Shown: positions 17,395 to 25,188 of the stretch, one piece after another | Layout of the letters: every line of letters starts with the position of its first letter | Numbering within the stretch: the first letter of the stretch is position 1 | NCBI RefSeq assembly: GCF_000266885.1 | Contig: NC_018020.1 | Location: forward strand, 248,001 to 312,000 | Source: Turneriella parva DSM 21527 | GTDB taxonomy: Bacteria > Spirochaetota > Leptospiria > Turneriellales > Turneriellaceae | Reading direction: 5' to 3' | Length of the DNA: 64,000 bases | Notes under the pieces: generated by a model | Seen by the model: only the letters and a program-made list of their open reading frames with translations | Told to the model about the DNA's origin: nothing | Database searches by the model: none | Translations under genes and position numbers: made by a program

Positions 17395-19404
17395 TTAGGC
17401 GAACGCCTCCGCGATTTCAAGGTTCTTTTCCATAATCGCGATCAGATCATAATCTTTTGGAGTAAAGATGTGCTGAACGCCGAGCGACTTTAAGGTGCCA
17501 AAATCAGACTCTGGAATTATGCCACCAACCACGAGCGGAATTTCTTTTTCGGCTTTGTACTTCACCAGGGTTTTCATCAGCTGGTCGACGAGCTCGACAT
17601 GCGATCCCGAGAGAATCGACATGGCGATCAGGTCTGCATTCTCTTCGACGGCGGCTCGCGCAATCTCTTCTGGCGTGAGGCGAATGCCTGAATAGATGAC
17701 GTCGAAACCGACGTGGCGGGCCGCAACAGCGACCATTTCAGCGCCGTTTGAATGCCCGTCGAGGCCTGGTTTACCGAGCACGAACCGCGGACGGTGGCCG
17801 TGTTTTTCTTTGAATACTTCGATATTTTTTCGCACCGCGACGACGCGGTCTTCACTCAAGGTGAGTTTTTGCCCTTCGACGCCGGTCAATGGCCGGTACT
17901 CGCCGAACACCTTGCGCAGCGTGTTTGCCCACTCACCAGTGGTGACCAGAGCCTTTGCACAGGCGATCGACGCAGGCATCAGATTCACATTTGCCTTCGC
18001 GTCGGCTTCAAGCTTTTGCAGCGCCTTTTCAGCAACCGCGTTGTCACGCGTTTCACGGGCCTGCTTCAGCGTCGCGAGAGTTTCGTCGGCGGCAGAATGG
18101 TCGACTTTGAAGATTCCCGAGTCGGCCCCACCGAGCAGCGGAGACGGCAGACCCTCGCTGTAAATGTTTCGGCCGACGATCTTCAGGTCGCCTGTCATGA
18201 TGCGGCTCATGCGTTCGGCCTGGCTCTTGACGAGCTGAGATTTCATATAGCCCGACTTGATCGCTTCAACGGCACCACCCTGTGCGAGCACCTTTTCAAT
18301 TTCTGCCTTCGCTTCAGTCATGAGCGAGAGTACTTTTGACTGTATCACGGGCGAACCGTCGAAGATATCAGGGTATTCGAGCAGGTCGGTTTCATACGCC
18401 ATTACCTGCTGCATTCTGAGCGACCACTGCTGGTCCCAGGGGCGCGGCAATGACAGCGCCTCATTCCAGGCAGGCAGCTGCAATGCGCGGCAGCGCGCCT
18501 TCTGCGATATGGTGACGCCGAGCGCTTCGATCAGAATGCGCCAGGCATTGTTTTCAGGTTGCTCTTCGGTGAGACCGAGAGAATTCACCTGCACACCATA
18601 ACGAAACCGGCGGTATTTCTCGGTCTTCACGCCATAACGGTTTTTGGTGATGTCGTCCCACATTTCACCGAATGCGCGCATCTTGCACATCTCTTCGATG
18701 AAGCGCATACCCGAGTTTACAAAGAATGAAATGCGACCGACTGCCTGCTCAAACTCGGCTTCTGAGAAGCAGTTGCGCTCCTTAATCGCGTCGAGAATGG
18801 CAATGGCTGTCACCAGAGCAAAAGACAGCTCTTGTACCGGGGTAGCTCCCGCTTCTTGCAGGTGGTAAGAGCAGATGTTCGACGGGTTCCATTTCGGTAT
18901 GTGCCGCACGCAATACTCATACATGTCGACGATCAGGCGAATCGACGATTCGGGGGGAAAGATATAGGTGCCGCGCGCGAGATATTCTTTGATGATGTCG
19001 TTCTGCGTCGTACCCTGTAGAAGCGACGGGTCGATGCCGCGCTCTTCGGCAAGGGCAATGTAGAGCGACAGAAGCCACATCGCAGTGCCGTTGATCGTCA
19101 TCGAAGTATTCATCTTCTCGAGCGGTATCTGGTCGAACATCATGCGAAAGTCGAGCAGTGAATTGATCGGCACACCCACCTTACCGACTTCAGGCCGGGC
19201 CATCGGATGGTCCGAATCGTAGCCGCATTGGGTAGCAAGGTCAAACGCAATCGAAAGGCCGGTCTGCCCCCGCGCGAGGCCGGTGCGGTAAAGTTCGTTG
19301 GTTGCCCGCGCGTTCGAGTGCCCACCGTAGGTGCGAAAGATCCACGGTTCTTCGCGCGTGGCCACGCCCTCTTTGTTGTAGATTTTGTGCGCTTCTTGTG
19401 CCAT
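17395..19404 (-). CDS. Coenzyme B12-dependent acyl-CoA mutase, MeaA/ethylmalonyl-CoA mutase type
   Basis: The product has 669 residues. The TIM-barrel half opens with PWIFRTYGGHSNARATNELY and contains GQTGLSIAFDLATQCGYDSD, NTSMTINGTAMWLLSLYIA and CSYHLQEAGATPVQELSFAL. These are typical of methylmalonyl-CoA mutase relatives and nearest to MeaA. The C-terminal B12-binding domain has DGHSNG (D-x-H-x-x-G), SILSGSH and VVGGIIP. It may convert ethylmalonyl-CoA to methylsuccinyl-CoA. No crotonyl-CoA carboxylase/reductase or MeaB-like chaperone lies in the window, so the pathway is unconfirmed. Plain methylmalonyl-CoA mutase is an alternative. Confidence 0.85.
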   Translation of the reverse strand: MAQEAHKIYNKEGVATREEPWIFRTYGGHSNARATNELYRTGLARGQTGLSIAFDLATQCGYDSDHPMARPEVGKVGVPINSLLDFRMMFDQIPLEKMNTSMTINGTAMWLLSLYIALAEERGIDPSLLQGTTQNDIIKEYLARGTYIFPPESSIRLIVDMYEYCVRHIPKWNPSNICSYHLQEAGATPVQELSFALVTAIAILDAIKERNCFSEAEFEQAVGRISFFVNSGMRFIEEMCKMRAFGEMWDDITKNRYGVKTEKYRRFRYGVQVNSLGLTEEQPENNAWRILIEALGVTISQKARCRALQLPAWNEALSLPRPWDQQWSLRMQQVMAYETDLLEYPDIFDGSPVIQSKVLSLMTEAKAEIEKVLAQGGAVEAIKSGYMKSQLVKSQAERMSRIMTGDLKIVGRNIYSEGLPSPLLGGADSGIFKVDHSAADETLATLKQARETRDNAVAEKALQKLEADAKANVNLMPASIACAKALVTTGEWANTLRKVFGEYRPLTGVEGQKLTLSEDRVVAVRKNIEVFKEKHGHRPRFVLGKPGLDGHSNGAEMVAVAARHVGFDVIYSGIRLTPEEIARAAVEENADLIAMSILSGSHVELVDQLMKTLVKYKAEKEIPLVVGGIIPESDFGTLKSLGVQHIFTPKDYDLIAIMEKNLEIAEAFA

Positions 19405-19606
19405 TAGCTACGGAGCTTATGGAGGTCGAAACGCGGCGTCAAATACAGGTTGTCGAGCGGCCGCACGCCGATTCAAGGTTTTTCGAGCAAAAAGCTGCGG
19501 CAGCGCAGCGCTTTAGTCGTCGACCAAGAGGTCACCGACCTATTGGCAGGCGTTTGCTCGCAAACGCCGAGGCCGCAGATTTTTGAGCCTCTGGACAACC
19601 AGGGCG
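19405..19606. other. Intergenic stretch with one hairpin
   Basis: No credible ORF is seen. The only structure found is GGCGTTTG-CTCG-CAAACGCC (19549-19568), downstream of the dienelactone-hydrolase-like gene. It lacks a T-run and is at best a weak terminator. The promoter for the mutase gene should lie near 19410-19480, but no convincing -35/-10 pair stands out. Confidence 0.4.
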
Positions 19607-20290
19607 TCAGATAGCTAATTGCATTTTCAGAAACCGCACCATGTTGATGTAGGCCCGCCGGCCCTCGTCGGTGCGGCGAAAGAAGTGGGGTATACCGTGC
19701 GGCAGCCAATCGTAATAGTTGACCTCAAGGTATGTGCCGAGTTGGTCGCGCAGCTGCTCAACCCGCGATTTCGGGCACATGGGGTCGATCTGCACGAAAT
19801 GACCCTGCACGGGTTTACAGATCGCGCGGCCGCTGAGCTCGGGTATACCGCTGCCGGTGAGACCAAAACTGTGGTGAAAAACGACGGGTGCCTTGATGTC
19901 ATCACGCAGCGCTGCATGCAGCGCAAAACCGCCAGTGAGGCACTGACCAATTAGACCGATACGGCCGGCATCGATACCGGGCATGCGCTTCACGTGTTCA
20001 ATCAGTTCAAAAACTTCGGTAACACCCTGGTTACCCGGCTGGTTCGTGAGAAACGCCGCATCGAAAAACATGCGCAGGCAATACCGTGCGGCACCCTGTT
20101 CGCTAAAAAGGTCGGGCACGACCACGGTAAAACCTTCACCTGAGAGCAGCGCGGCCGTTTCGAGCTGCGTTTCGCCGACCCCAGTCAGGTCGGGCAAGAA
20201 TATGACGGCCGGCGCTTCTTTAACTGCTGCCCGAAATATATGTGCTGTGATGGTGCGATTGCTGAGTGCAATCTGTTCGCCTGTGTGCAT
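19607..20290 (-). CDS. Dienelactone-hydrolase-family alpha/beta hydrolase
   Basis: The product has 227 residues with no signal peptide. The first strand VIFLPDLTGVGE carries the region typical of DLH proteins. The nucleophile elbow reads GLIGQCLTGGFAL, with a Cys in the nucleophile position as in dienelactone hydrolase. The expected Asp and His fall in QIDPMCPK and WLPHGIPHFF. The substrate is unknown. It lies between trpA and the mutase gene on the same strand, with moderate gaps. Confidence 0.85.
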   Translation of the reverse strand: MHTGEQIALSNRTITAHIFRAAVKEAPAVIFLPDLTGVGETQLETAALLSGEGFTVVVPDLFSEQGAARYCLRMFFDAAFLTNQPGNQGVTEVFELIEHVKRMPGIDAGRIGLIGQCLTGGFALHAALRDDIKAPVVFHHSFGLTGSGIPELSGRAICKPVQGHFVQIDPMCPKSRVEQLRDQLGTYLEVNYYDWLPHGIPHFFRRTDEGRRAYINMVRFLKMQLAI

Positions 20291-20329
20291 GGGTAAACCA
20301 AACGAGAGCAGCCGATACGGCGTCGATTG

Positions 20330-21133
20330 CTAAGGTAACATGCCGGGCAGAGCCCAGCCGATTTCATGCGGTATCGCAGGCGCGCGCTCGATATTGTGCT
20401 CGATCATTTCGTGAAACACGGTGCCCATGATGAAACCATCGGTGAGCCTAGCCGCTTCGCTGGCATGTACTTTGTCTTTAATACCGAAGCCGACAACGAG
20501 CGGCACGCGCGTTGCGCGGCGAATCGCCTTGATCACAGGTTTCAGCGGCTTCAGCGTGAAATTCTTCTGACCCGTAACACCTTTATAAGAGACAAGATAA
20601 ATGAACCCCTGAGCATCCCGCGCAATCTCTTGAATTTTTTTAGCGGGAGTCGTCGGCGTTACGAAATCGATCCACGCGATGCGGGTCAGAATGTCACCGA
20701 GACCTTCGCGCTCGATGATATATTTTTTCTCATCGTGCGGAATATCGGGTATGATAATCCCCTGGACATTGCATTCATAAAGTTTTTCAAGCAGATTTTT
20801 GAAGCCCGCCTGGTAGAAAATATTCGCATAACTCATGATCGTAAAGGGAAAGCCGGGAAACTTCTTGTGTAGTTTCTGCAGCATGGCCAATACGTCGGCC
20901 ACCCTGAATTCGTTTTTGAGCGAGCGCTTGAATGCGCGCTCGAGCGCCGGGCCATCGGCAACGGGGTCGGTGAACGGCAGGCCAATCTCAACCGTCGCCG
21001 CGCCACCCTCGATCATCTTGGTGATTATTTCTGCAGTGATCTTTGCATCGGGATCACCATAGGCTATATAGGGGATAAAGAGATATCCTTTCTGCTTCTT
21101 GCGCTCGTTTAAAGCACGCGTGAACGGATGCAT
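20330..21133 (-). CDS. trpA: Tryptophan synthase alpha subunit
   Basis: The product has 267 residues. It cleaves indole-3-glycerol phosphate to indole. The catalytic pair falls at Glu49 (VEIGLPFTDP) and Asp60 (PVADGPALERAF), matching the known enterobacterial numbering. The phosphate-binding GFGIKD and the loop VSYKGVTGQ are present. An in-frame TTG at 21157 is possible, but ATG 21133 gives this exact match. No trpB or other trp gene is adjacent, so the tryptophan genes are dispersed here. Confidence 0.93.
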   Translation of the reverse strand: MHPFTRALNERKKQKGYLFIPYIAYGDPDAKITAEIITKMIEGGAATVEIGLPFTDPVADGPALERAFKRSLKNEFRVADVLAMLQKLHKKFPGFPFTIMSYANIFYQAGFKNLLEKLYECNVQGIIIPDIPHDEKKYIIEREGLGDILTRIAWIDFVTPTTPAKKIQEIARDAQGFIYLVSYKGVTGQKNFTLKPLKPVIKAIRRATRVPLVVGFGIKDKVHASEAARLTDGFIMGTVFHEMIEHNIERAPAIPHEIGWALPGMLP

Positions 21134-21215
21134 TGCGTATTCATGCGCCAGAGGCAAGCGGCGGCAAGCAAAAAATCTTACACGCCAGCCATCGTTGTGC
21201 AGGGCACAATTTCAG

Positions 21216-21953
21216 TCATGAGGATTTCTCAAGATACGCGTCAAACACCCAGCCCGATTCCATGCCGCTGTCAATCGCATGTACCCAGCGCCCTTTTTTG
21301 CCTGACACCGTCGTCGCTTCACCGACGAGACGAAGCAGCAGCGTCTCGCCGTCTTTCAGGCGCCGCAACACGGCGCCTTCGGTACCCGGCGAGGCGCGAA
21401 ATTGCAGCTCGCGGGCCTTGACCCTGCGTACCGATTCGGGAAAAAGTTCTGCGAGTCGGGTAAAATCGATATCTGCCCCCGCGAGCGAATGCGATGTTCT
21501 GAAAAGCTGCTGCACCACCTGCTTTGTTTCCTGTGTCAGCGGGTTCTCGAGCAGCAGCGCCTGCTGCAAAACTTCGCCGGCGCGCGCATTGTTCGAGGGT
21601 ATTTGCCCAATGCGCACCAGCGCTTCGCGGCGAAAAATAACGCGCTCATCGGCGGCAGCGATATTGCTCAAGAGCGACTGCAGATTGCTTTTCGGGTTTG
21701 TGGTAAATTCGGCGACCGCATAATGGCCAACGAGCATGGGGCTAGCCTCGCCTGCTGCCAGACGCTTCTGCGAAAAATTTCGCAGCTCGGCAAATCGCCC
21801 TTCAGCAAAGAGCCTGTCAGCCTTTTCAGCGGTTGTCTCGCCGAAACGGTAACACACGAACCAGATTGCCCCCGCGCCGAGCAACACCACCATGATCAGA
21901 TTTCTGAGCTGTGCGAGCAGCCCTTGTCGATGTGGGGGAGAGATAACCGGCAT
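21216..21953 (-). CDS. Membrane-anchored SH3b-domain protein
   Basis: The product has 245 residues. A single N-terminal transmembrane helix (about 18-36, LIMVVLLGAGAIWFVCY) is followed by a helical TPR-like region with DRLFAEGRFAELRNFSQKRL (about 45-160). A C-terminal bacterial SH3 domain (about 180-243) contains LQFRASPGTEGAVLRRLKDG and GRWVHAI...GWVFDAYL. SH3b domains often bind cell-wall glycans or peptides, so a periplasmic binding or scaffolding role is likely. It lies 34 nt after phaR on the same strand. Confidence 0.75.
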   Translation of the reverse strand: MPVISPPHRQGLLAQLRNLIMVVLLGAGAIWFVCYRFGETTAEKADRLFAEGRFAELRNFSQKRLAAGEASPMLVGHYAVAEFTTNPKSNLQSLLSNIAAADERVIFRREALVRIGQIPSNNARAGEVLQQALLLENPLTQETKQVVQQLFRTSHSLAGADIDFTRLAELFPESVRRVKARELQFRASPGTEGAVLRRLKDGETLLLRLVGEATTVSGKKGRWVHAIDSGMESGWVFDAYLEKSS

Positions 21954-21987
21954 GCGCCTTTACGCCAGCTGAAAGCGGCTTCGCTTC

Positions 21988-22620
21988 TCAGCCCGCTTTG
22001 GCGTTCGACTTAGAAGATTCTTCGGGCGAACCGTTCTTGCTGAACTTGCTGATCGATTTCTGAATGGTCTCAATCTGCCCGAGCAACTTGTCGAGCTTGC
22101 GCGCCCGCTCGTTGGGGTCGAGCACAGTCACCATGTTGTCTTGAATCGACTGTGAGATATTCGAGACGAGGCCAGAGATGCTCTGCAGCACACGGTCGGC
22201 CTCTTGCTGGCCTTTGTCGGCTAGGCCCTTTAAGAATGCGCGCTGCTCTTGTTCATGCGCCTCTGATGGGTTAATGAGCATTTCAAGCAGCGTCTTGCGC
22301 TCATCAGGCGTACTCTGTGTCATGCCGACACCCGCCAGTACCAATTTTTTGAGTACTTCGAGAACTCCCCCTTTGCTTTCGCGAATGAGCAATTTCAGCA
22401 TCTGGTTTTGCAGAACGGGGTTGCCGATATGGTCTGATTCATTGAGTTTCAAGAAAGTCTGGCCGAGCACCTTACGCGTGATGTCTTCGCCGTTGGTATT
22501 ATCGATGACTTTAATGTCGACACCGTCACGCACGTACTGCGCTACTTCGTCGAGAGTGATGGTGCGCGACGTTTCGGGGTCGTATAGGCGCCGGTTTGCA
22601 TAGCGTTTGATTATCTTCAT
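21988..22620 (-). CDS. phaR: PhaR-type polyhydroxyalkanoate synthesis regulator
   Basis: The product has 210 residues. The N-terminal 60 residues (KIIKRYANRRLYDPETSRTI, then TLDEVAQYVRDG and IKVIDNTNGEDIT) match the PHB/PHA accumulation regulator DNA-binding domain. A second conserved segment follows (VLGQTFLKLNE to LIRESKGG), and the C-terminus is a charged coiled coil. Such proteins bind PHA granules and TGC-rich DNA and control phasin genes and their own gene. No PHA synthase or phasin gene is in this window. The upstream region carries TGC/GCA-rich palindromes. Confidence 0.88.
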   Translation of the reverse strand: MKIIKRYANRRLYDPETSRTITLDEVAQYVRDGVDIKVIDNTNGEDITRKVLGQTFLKLNESDHIGNPVLQNQMLKLLIRESKGGVLEVLKKLVLAGVGMTQSTPDERKTLLEMLINPSEAHEQEQRAFLKGLADKGQQEADRVLQSISGLVSNISQSIQDNMVTVLDPNERARKLDKLLGQIETIQKSISKFSKNGSPEESSKSNAKAG

Positions 22621-22634
22621 TATGTTATTTCCTT

Positions 22635-22708
22635 GGTGCGTCGCACATCAATCTGCGACTTTCTATCGCGGCGCACGGGTAAATCCCCCTACGACTTGTG
22701 CGATGCAC
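22635..22708. promoter_or_regulatory. TGC/GCA palindromes upstream of phaR
   Basis: GGTGCGTCGCAC (22635-22646) and GTGCGATGCAC (22698-22708) are short TGC/GCA palindromes within 90 nt upstream of phaR. A third half-like ACGGTGCGTC follows at about 22720. PhaR proteins are known to bind TGC-rich sites, so autoregulation is a reasonable inference. Confidence 0.4.
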
Positions 22709-22779
22709 GAAAAATGAGACGGTGCGTCAATTAAATTGGCATTCCACCGAGCTGATGATAGCTGGCTGCCGGCAGCTAC

Positions 22780-23745
22780 TTACATTCCAAAACGAAGTGC
22801 AATCGACCTCCGAAAGTAGACCTCGGCTGGCGTCCGAAAATTCAGTCGCTTGCGTGGCCGATTATTCAGTAATTCGAGCGCCGCGTCAACCTGTTCCTGG
22901 TCGATTTCCCGAAAGTCCGTTCCCTTCGGAAATGGCTCGCGCAGCAGGCCGTTGGTGTTTTCGTTCGTTCCCCGCTGCCAGGGCGATCCTGGGTCGCAGA
23001 AATACACTCCGCAATTCAGCACCTGTTGCAGGTCCCGGTATCCGCTCATTTCTGTGCCGCGATCATAAATCACACCCCGTAACAGAGAATTATCGACGTC
23101 TGCGAACAGGTCGCGTGCAGCCGCGTTGAACTGCTCAACGAGTTTGCGCTCGATTTTTGCCGCCTTGGTGTAGCGCGAATGTCTTTCGACAAAGGTTGCG
23201 ATTTGTCCTGTGCCGATTTTTCCCTCCACCAAATCACCCTCCCAATAGCCAGGTTTTCGCCGCGTCAAAGCCTCGGCTGGCAGGTCGTGAATGCGTAAAA
23301 ACCCTTTGTTTTCAGCCTCAATCCGCACTGTGCGCTTGTATGGTTTTCCCTTGCGGCGCAGGCAAAGGCGATAGAAATTCGATGTGGCGGATTTCTTACG
23401 GATATGATTATAGATCGTCTGCATGCAAACCCCGCCGAAGCGTTCAAGCCGCATACGCCCCGCGATCTGCTCCGGTGACAGCGTCGATTTGAGCGATGCG
23501 CCGATCTGTGACCAGAGTTCCGGGGTCACCTTTGCGGCGTTGGTATTCGTCTGGCGCCTGCGCGCTGCATCTTTTGCGCAGCGGGCGCTGTAATGCCGCG
23601 GCATTGAATTGCGGCGGATTTCACGATAAATGGTGCTCGGGTGGCGCTTCAGGTCTCTGGCAATACGTCCGGCATGGCGGCCCTGCCTGAGGCTTTCTTC
23701 TATACACAGTCTTTCTTCATTGGATAGTTGAACGTAAGGTCGCAT
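22780..23745 (-). CDS. IS30-family transposase
   Basis: The product has 321 residues. The N-terminal helix-turn-helix region has LSNEERLCIEESLRQGRHAG and HPSTIYREIRRNS, as in IS30 transposases. The DDE catalytic residues are visible as Asp in GYWEGDLVEG, Asp in YDRGTEMSG and Glu in NENTNGLLR. The reading frame is complete, and its stop overlaps the left inverted repeat. ATG 23745 is preferred over the TTG at 23778. It may still be active. Confidence 0.93.
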   Translation of the reverse strand: MRPYVQLSNEERLCIEESLRQGRHAGRIARDLKRHPSTIYREIRRNSMPRHYSARCAKDAARRRQTNTNAAKVTPELWSQIGASLKSTLSPEQIAGRMRLERFGGVCMQTIYNHIRKKSATSNFYRLCLRRKGKPYKRTVRIEAENKGFLRIHDLPAEALTRRKPGYWEGDLVEGKIGTGQIATFVERHSRYTKAAKIERKLVEQFNAAARDLFADVDNSLLRGVIYDRGTEMSGYRDLQQVLNCGVYFCDPGSPWQRGTNENTNGLLREPFPKGTDFREIDQEQVDAALELLNNRPRKRLNFRTPAEVYFRRSIALRFGM

Positions 23746-23839
23746 CCGGGGTCTCCGTGGTCGTATTTCGCAAATCAACCTCGAAACCCCGGCGCGGCCT
23801 TACACTACTTTATCCTATCGCACTTCGTTTTGGAATCTA
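22781..23839 (-). mobile_element. IS30-family insertion sequence
   Basis: The terminal inverted repeats are TACATTCCAAAACGAAGTGCAAT (left, 22781) and TAGATTCCAAAACGAAGTGCGAT (right, read inward from 23839), about 20 of 22 identical. They bracket one transposase gene. The element of about 1.06 kb has normal IS30 size. No clear direct target duplication was found. It lies between phaR and rpmI. Confidence 0.88.
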
Positions 23840-23906
23840 CACTATCATCAGCTCAGTGTTTTCTCATTCGGTTTGACGCTCTGTCTGATTTTACGATTCT
23901 GGACAA

Positions 23907-24104
23907 ATGCACGGCAAAAAGACGAACAAGGCTGCCAAAAAGCGCTTTCGCGTTACAGCGACAGGTAAAATTAAACGTACCAAAGCGGGCAAGAACCACA
24001 TTCTGACCAAAAAGACTGCGAAGCGTAAAAACGACCTCGCGAAGGCAGGCTACGTGCACGAAGCTGACGAGGGGCGTGTGCAGCGCCTGCTCGGCATAAA
24101 GTAA
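23907..24104 (+). CDS. rpmI: 50S ribosomal protein L35
   Basis: The product has 65 residues and is strongly basic. KKRFRVTATGKIKRTKAGKN and HILTKKTAKRK are the L35 hallmarks. It precedes rplT by 10 nt, the usual order. infC, normally just upstream, is absent; the IS30 element lies there instead. A TTGACG at 23872 could be part of a new promoter, but no good -10 follows. Confidence 0.97.
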   Translation: MHGKKTNKAAKKRFRVTATGKIKRTKAGKNHILTKKTAKRKNDLAKAGYVHEADEGRVQRLLGIK

Positions 24105-24114
24105 GGGAACCGAA

Positions 24115-24462
24115 ATGCGCGCTACAAACGGAACAATACACAAGAACCGCAGAAAAAAAATACTCAAACGCACGAAAGGCTTTCGCGCTGGTCGTCGCCG
24201 TCTCTACAGAACGGCGAAAGACGCCGCGCTCAAGGCCGACATGTGGGCGTTTCGTGACCGCAAACAGAGGAAACGCCACTTTCGCGTTCTCTGGATCGCG
24301 CGAATTAACGCTGCCTGCCGCGAAGAGGGCATGAGCTACAGCCGCTTTATTGCCGGTGTGGTGAAGGCGAAAATCGGCCTCAACCGCAAGAGCCTCAGCG
24401 AAATGGCAGTGCTCGACCCGGCTGCTTTCAAAGAAGTGGTCAGAATGGCCAAAGCGGCCTGA
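24115..24462 (+). CDS. rplT: 50S ribosomal protein L20
   Basis: The product has 115 residues. RKKILKRTKGFRAGRRRLYR, then WIARINAACREEGMSYSRFI and GLNRKSLSEMAVLDP, are diagnostic of L20. It binds 23S rRNA early in assembly and often represses its own operon. It is co-transcribed with rpmI and ends before a strong terminator. Confidence 0.98.
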   Translation: MRATNGTIHKNRRKKILKRTKGFRAGRRRLYRTAKDAALKADMWAFRDRKQRKRHFRVLWIARINAACREEGMSYSRFIAGVVKAKIGLNRKSLSEMAVLDPAAFKEVVRMAKAA

Positions 24463-24486
24463 TTTTTTCCAAAAGCTGCAAATAAG

Positions 24487-24508
24487 AAGGGCCTTCGGGC
24501 CCTTTTTT
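24487..24508. terminator. Bidirectional intrinsic terminator after rplT
   Basis: AAGGGCC-TTCG-GGCCCTT is followed by a T-run. It lies 24 nt after rplT and immediately before the convergent TetR gene end, so it can serve both directions. Confidence 0.9.
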
Positions 24509-24510
24509 AT

Positions 24511-25188
24511 TTACAGCCTCTTAAACAGGCTTTCGAGTTCGGGAAACATCGTTCGCATGCGCTCTTCCATCGCTTCGAACGAAAAATCGGGTTTGCTGAC
24601 AATGCTGCGTACCTGAATGCGAAACGTCGCCATAAAGGCTTCGGCGAGCGTCATGTTAAGGCTCTGCAGGTATTCAGGGCGCATCAGCTCGCGAAAAAAC
24701 AGAATAATCATATGCGCGAGAATCGAGGGGTTTACCTTGTGCACGTATCCGCTGTCGATTCCCTCTTGAAAAAAGGCGTGCAGCTCTTCTTCGTAGACCG
24801 CATAGGTCGCACGAATTTTCTCCCACAGGTGGGGTAAGTTGGTGCGCAGGTCTGCGAGTAACAGAAAGCCAATGCCACCGATTTCGTGCAGAATCGCCGC
24901 GAACGTCAGCAAATAACGCTCTTCGTAGGGCAAAGCTTTATTATGCAAAAAAAACCGGGATGAAAGAATTTTATCCACAAGATGATCGATGAAAATTTCG
25001 AAGAGTTCGTCACGCGAGCGAAAGTGACGGTAAAAGGTCGCCTTGCTGATCTGCAGATGCTGCACTATCGAATCCATGCTGTGCACGCTCATGCCATGCT
25101 CGATAAAGTGGGGCATCAGCTGCGCGAGGTATTCGCTGCGAACTTTCGGGTCGAGCTCGCGCTCTTTATCGAGGGGTTGCCGGCCCAT
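24511..25188 (-). CDS. TetR-family transcriptional regulator
   Basis: The product has 225 residues. The N-terminal HTH contains MDSIVQHLQISKATFYRHFRS (21 residues in the protein; the recognition part is ISKATFYRHF at about 45-54), then RDELFEIFID. The C-terminal ligand domain is helical. The ATG overlaps the last base of the ABC permease stop (TAATG), so this regulator is the last gene of the ABC operon and probably senses its substrate or controls it. Upstream in-frame codons to 25293 lie within the permease and are not used. Confidence 0.88.
   Translation of the reverse strand: MGRQPLDKERELDPKVRSEYLAQLMPHFIEHGMSVHSMDSIVQHLQISKATFYRHFRSRDELFEIFIDHLVDKILSSRFFLHNKALPYEERYLLTFAAILHEIGGIGFLLLADLRTNLPHLWEKIRATYAVYEEELHAFFQEGIDSGYVHKVNPSILAHMIILFFRELMRPEYLQSLNMTLAEAFMATFRIQVRSIVSKPDFSFEAMEERMRTMFPELESLFKRL

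Larger units (their letters stand above)
22745..23858. repeat. Outer inverted repeat flanking the IS30 element
   Basis: CACCGAGCTGATGATAG (22745-22761) and CTATCATCAGCTCAGTG (23842-23858) are inverted copies with one mismatch. They lie just outside the transposon ends, 19 nt away on the left and 2 nt away on the right. They may be the two arms of a palindromic target split by the element, or an older extension of its ends. The left gap holds a second small palindrome, GCTGCCGGCAGC. Confidence 0.6.

Noticed and set aside
23872-23900. Promoter for rpmI beginning with TTGACG
   Set aside because: No acceptable -10 sequence at normal spacing follows it.
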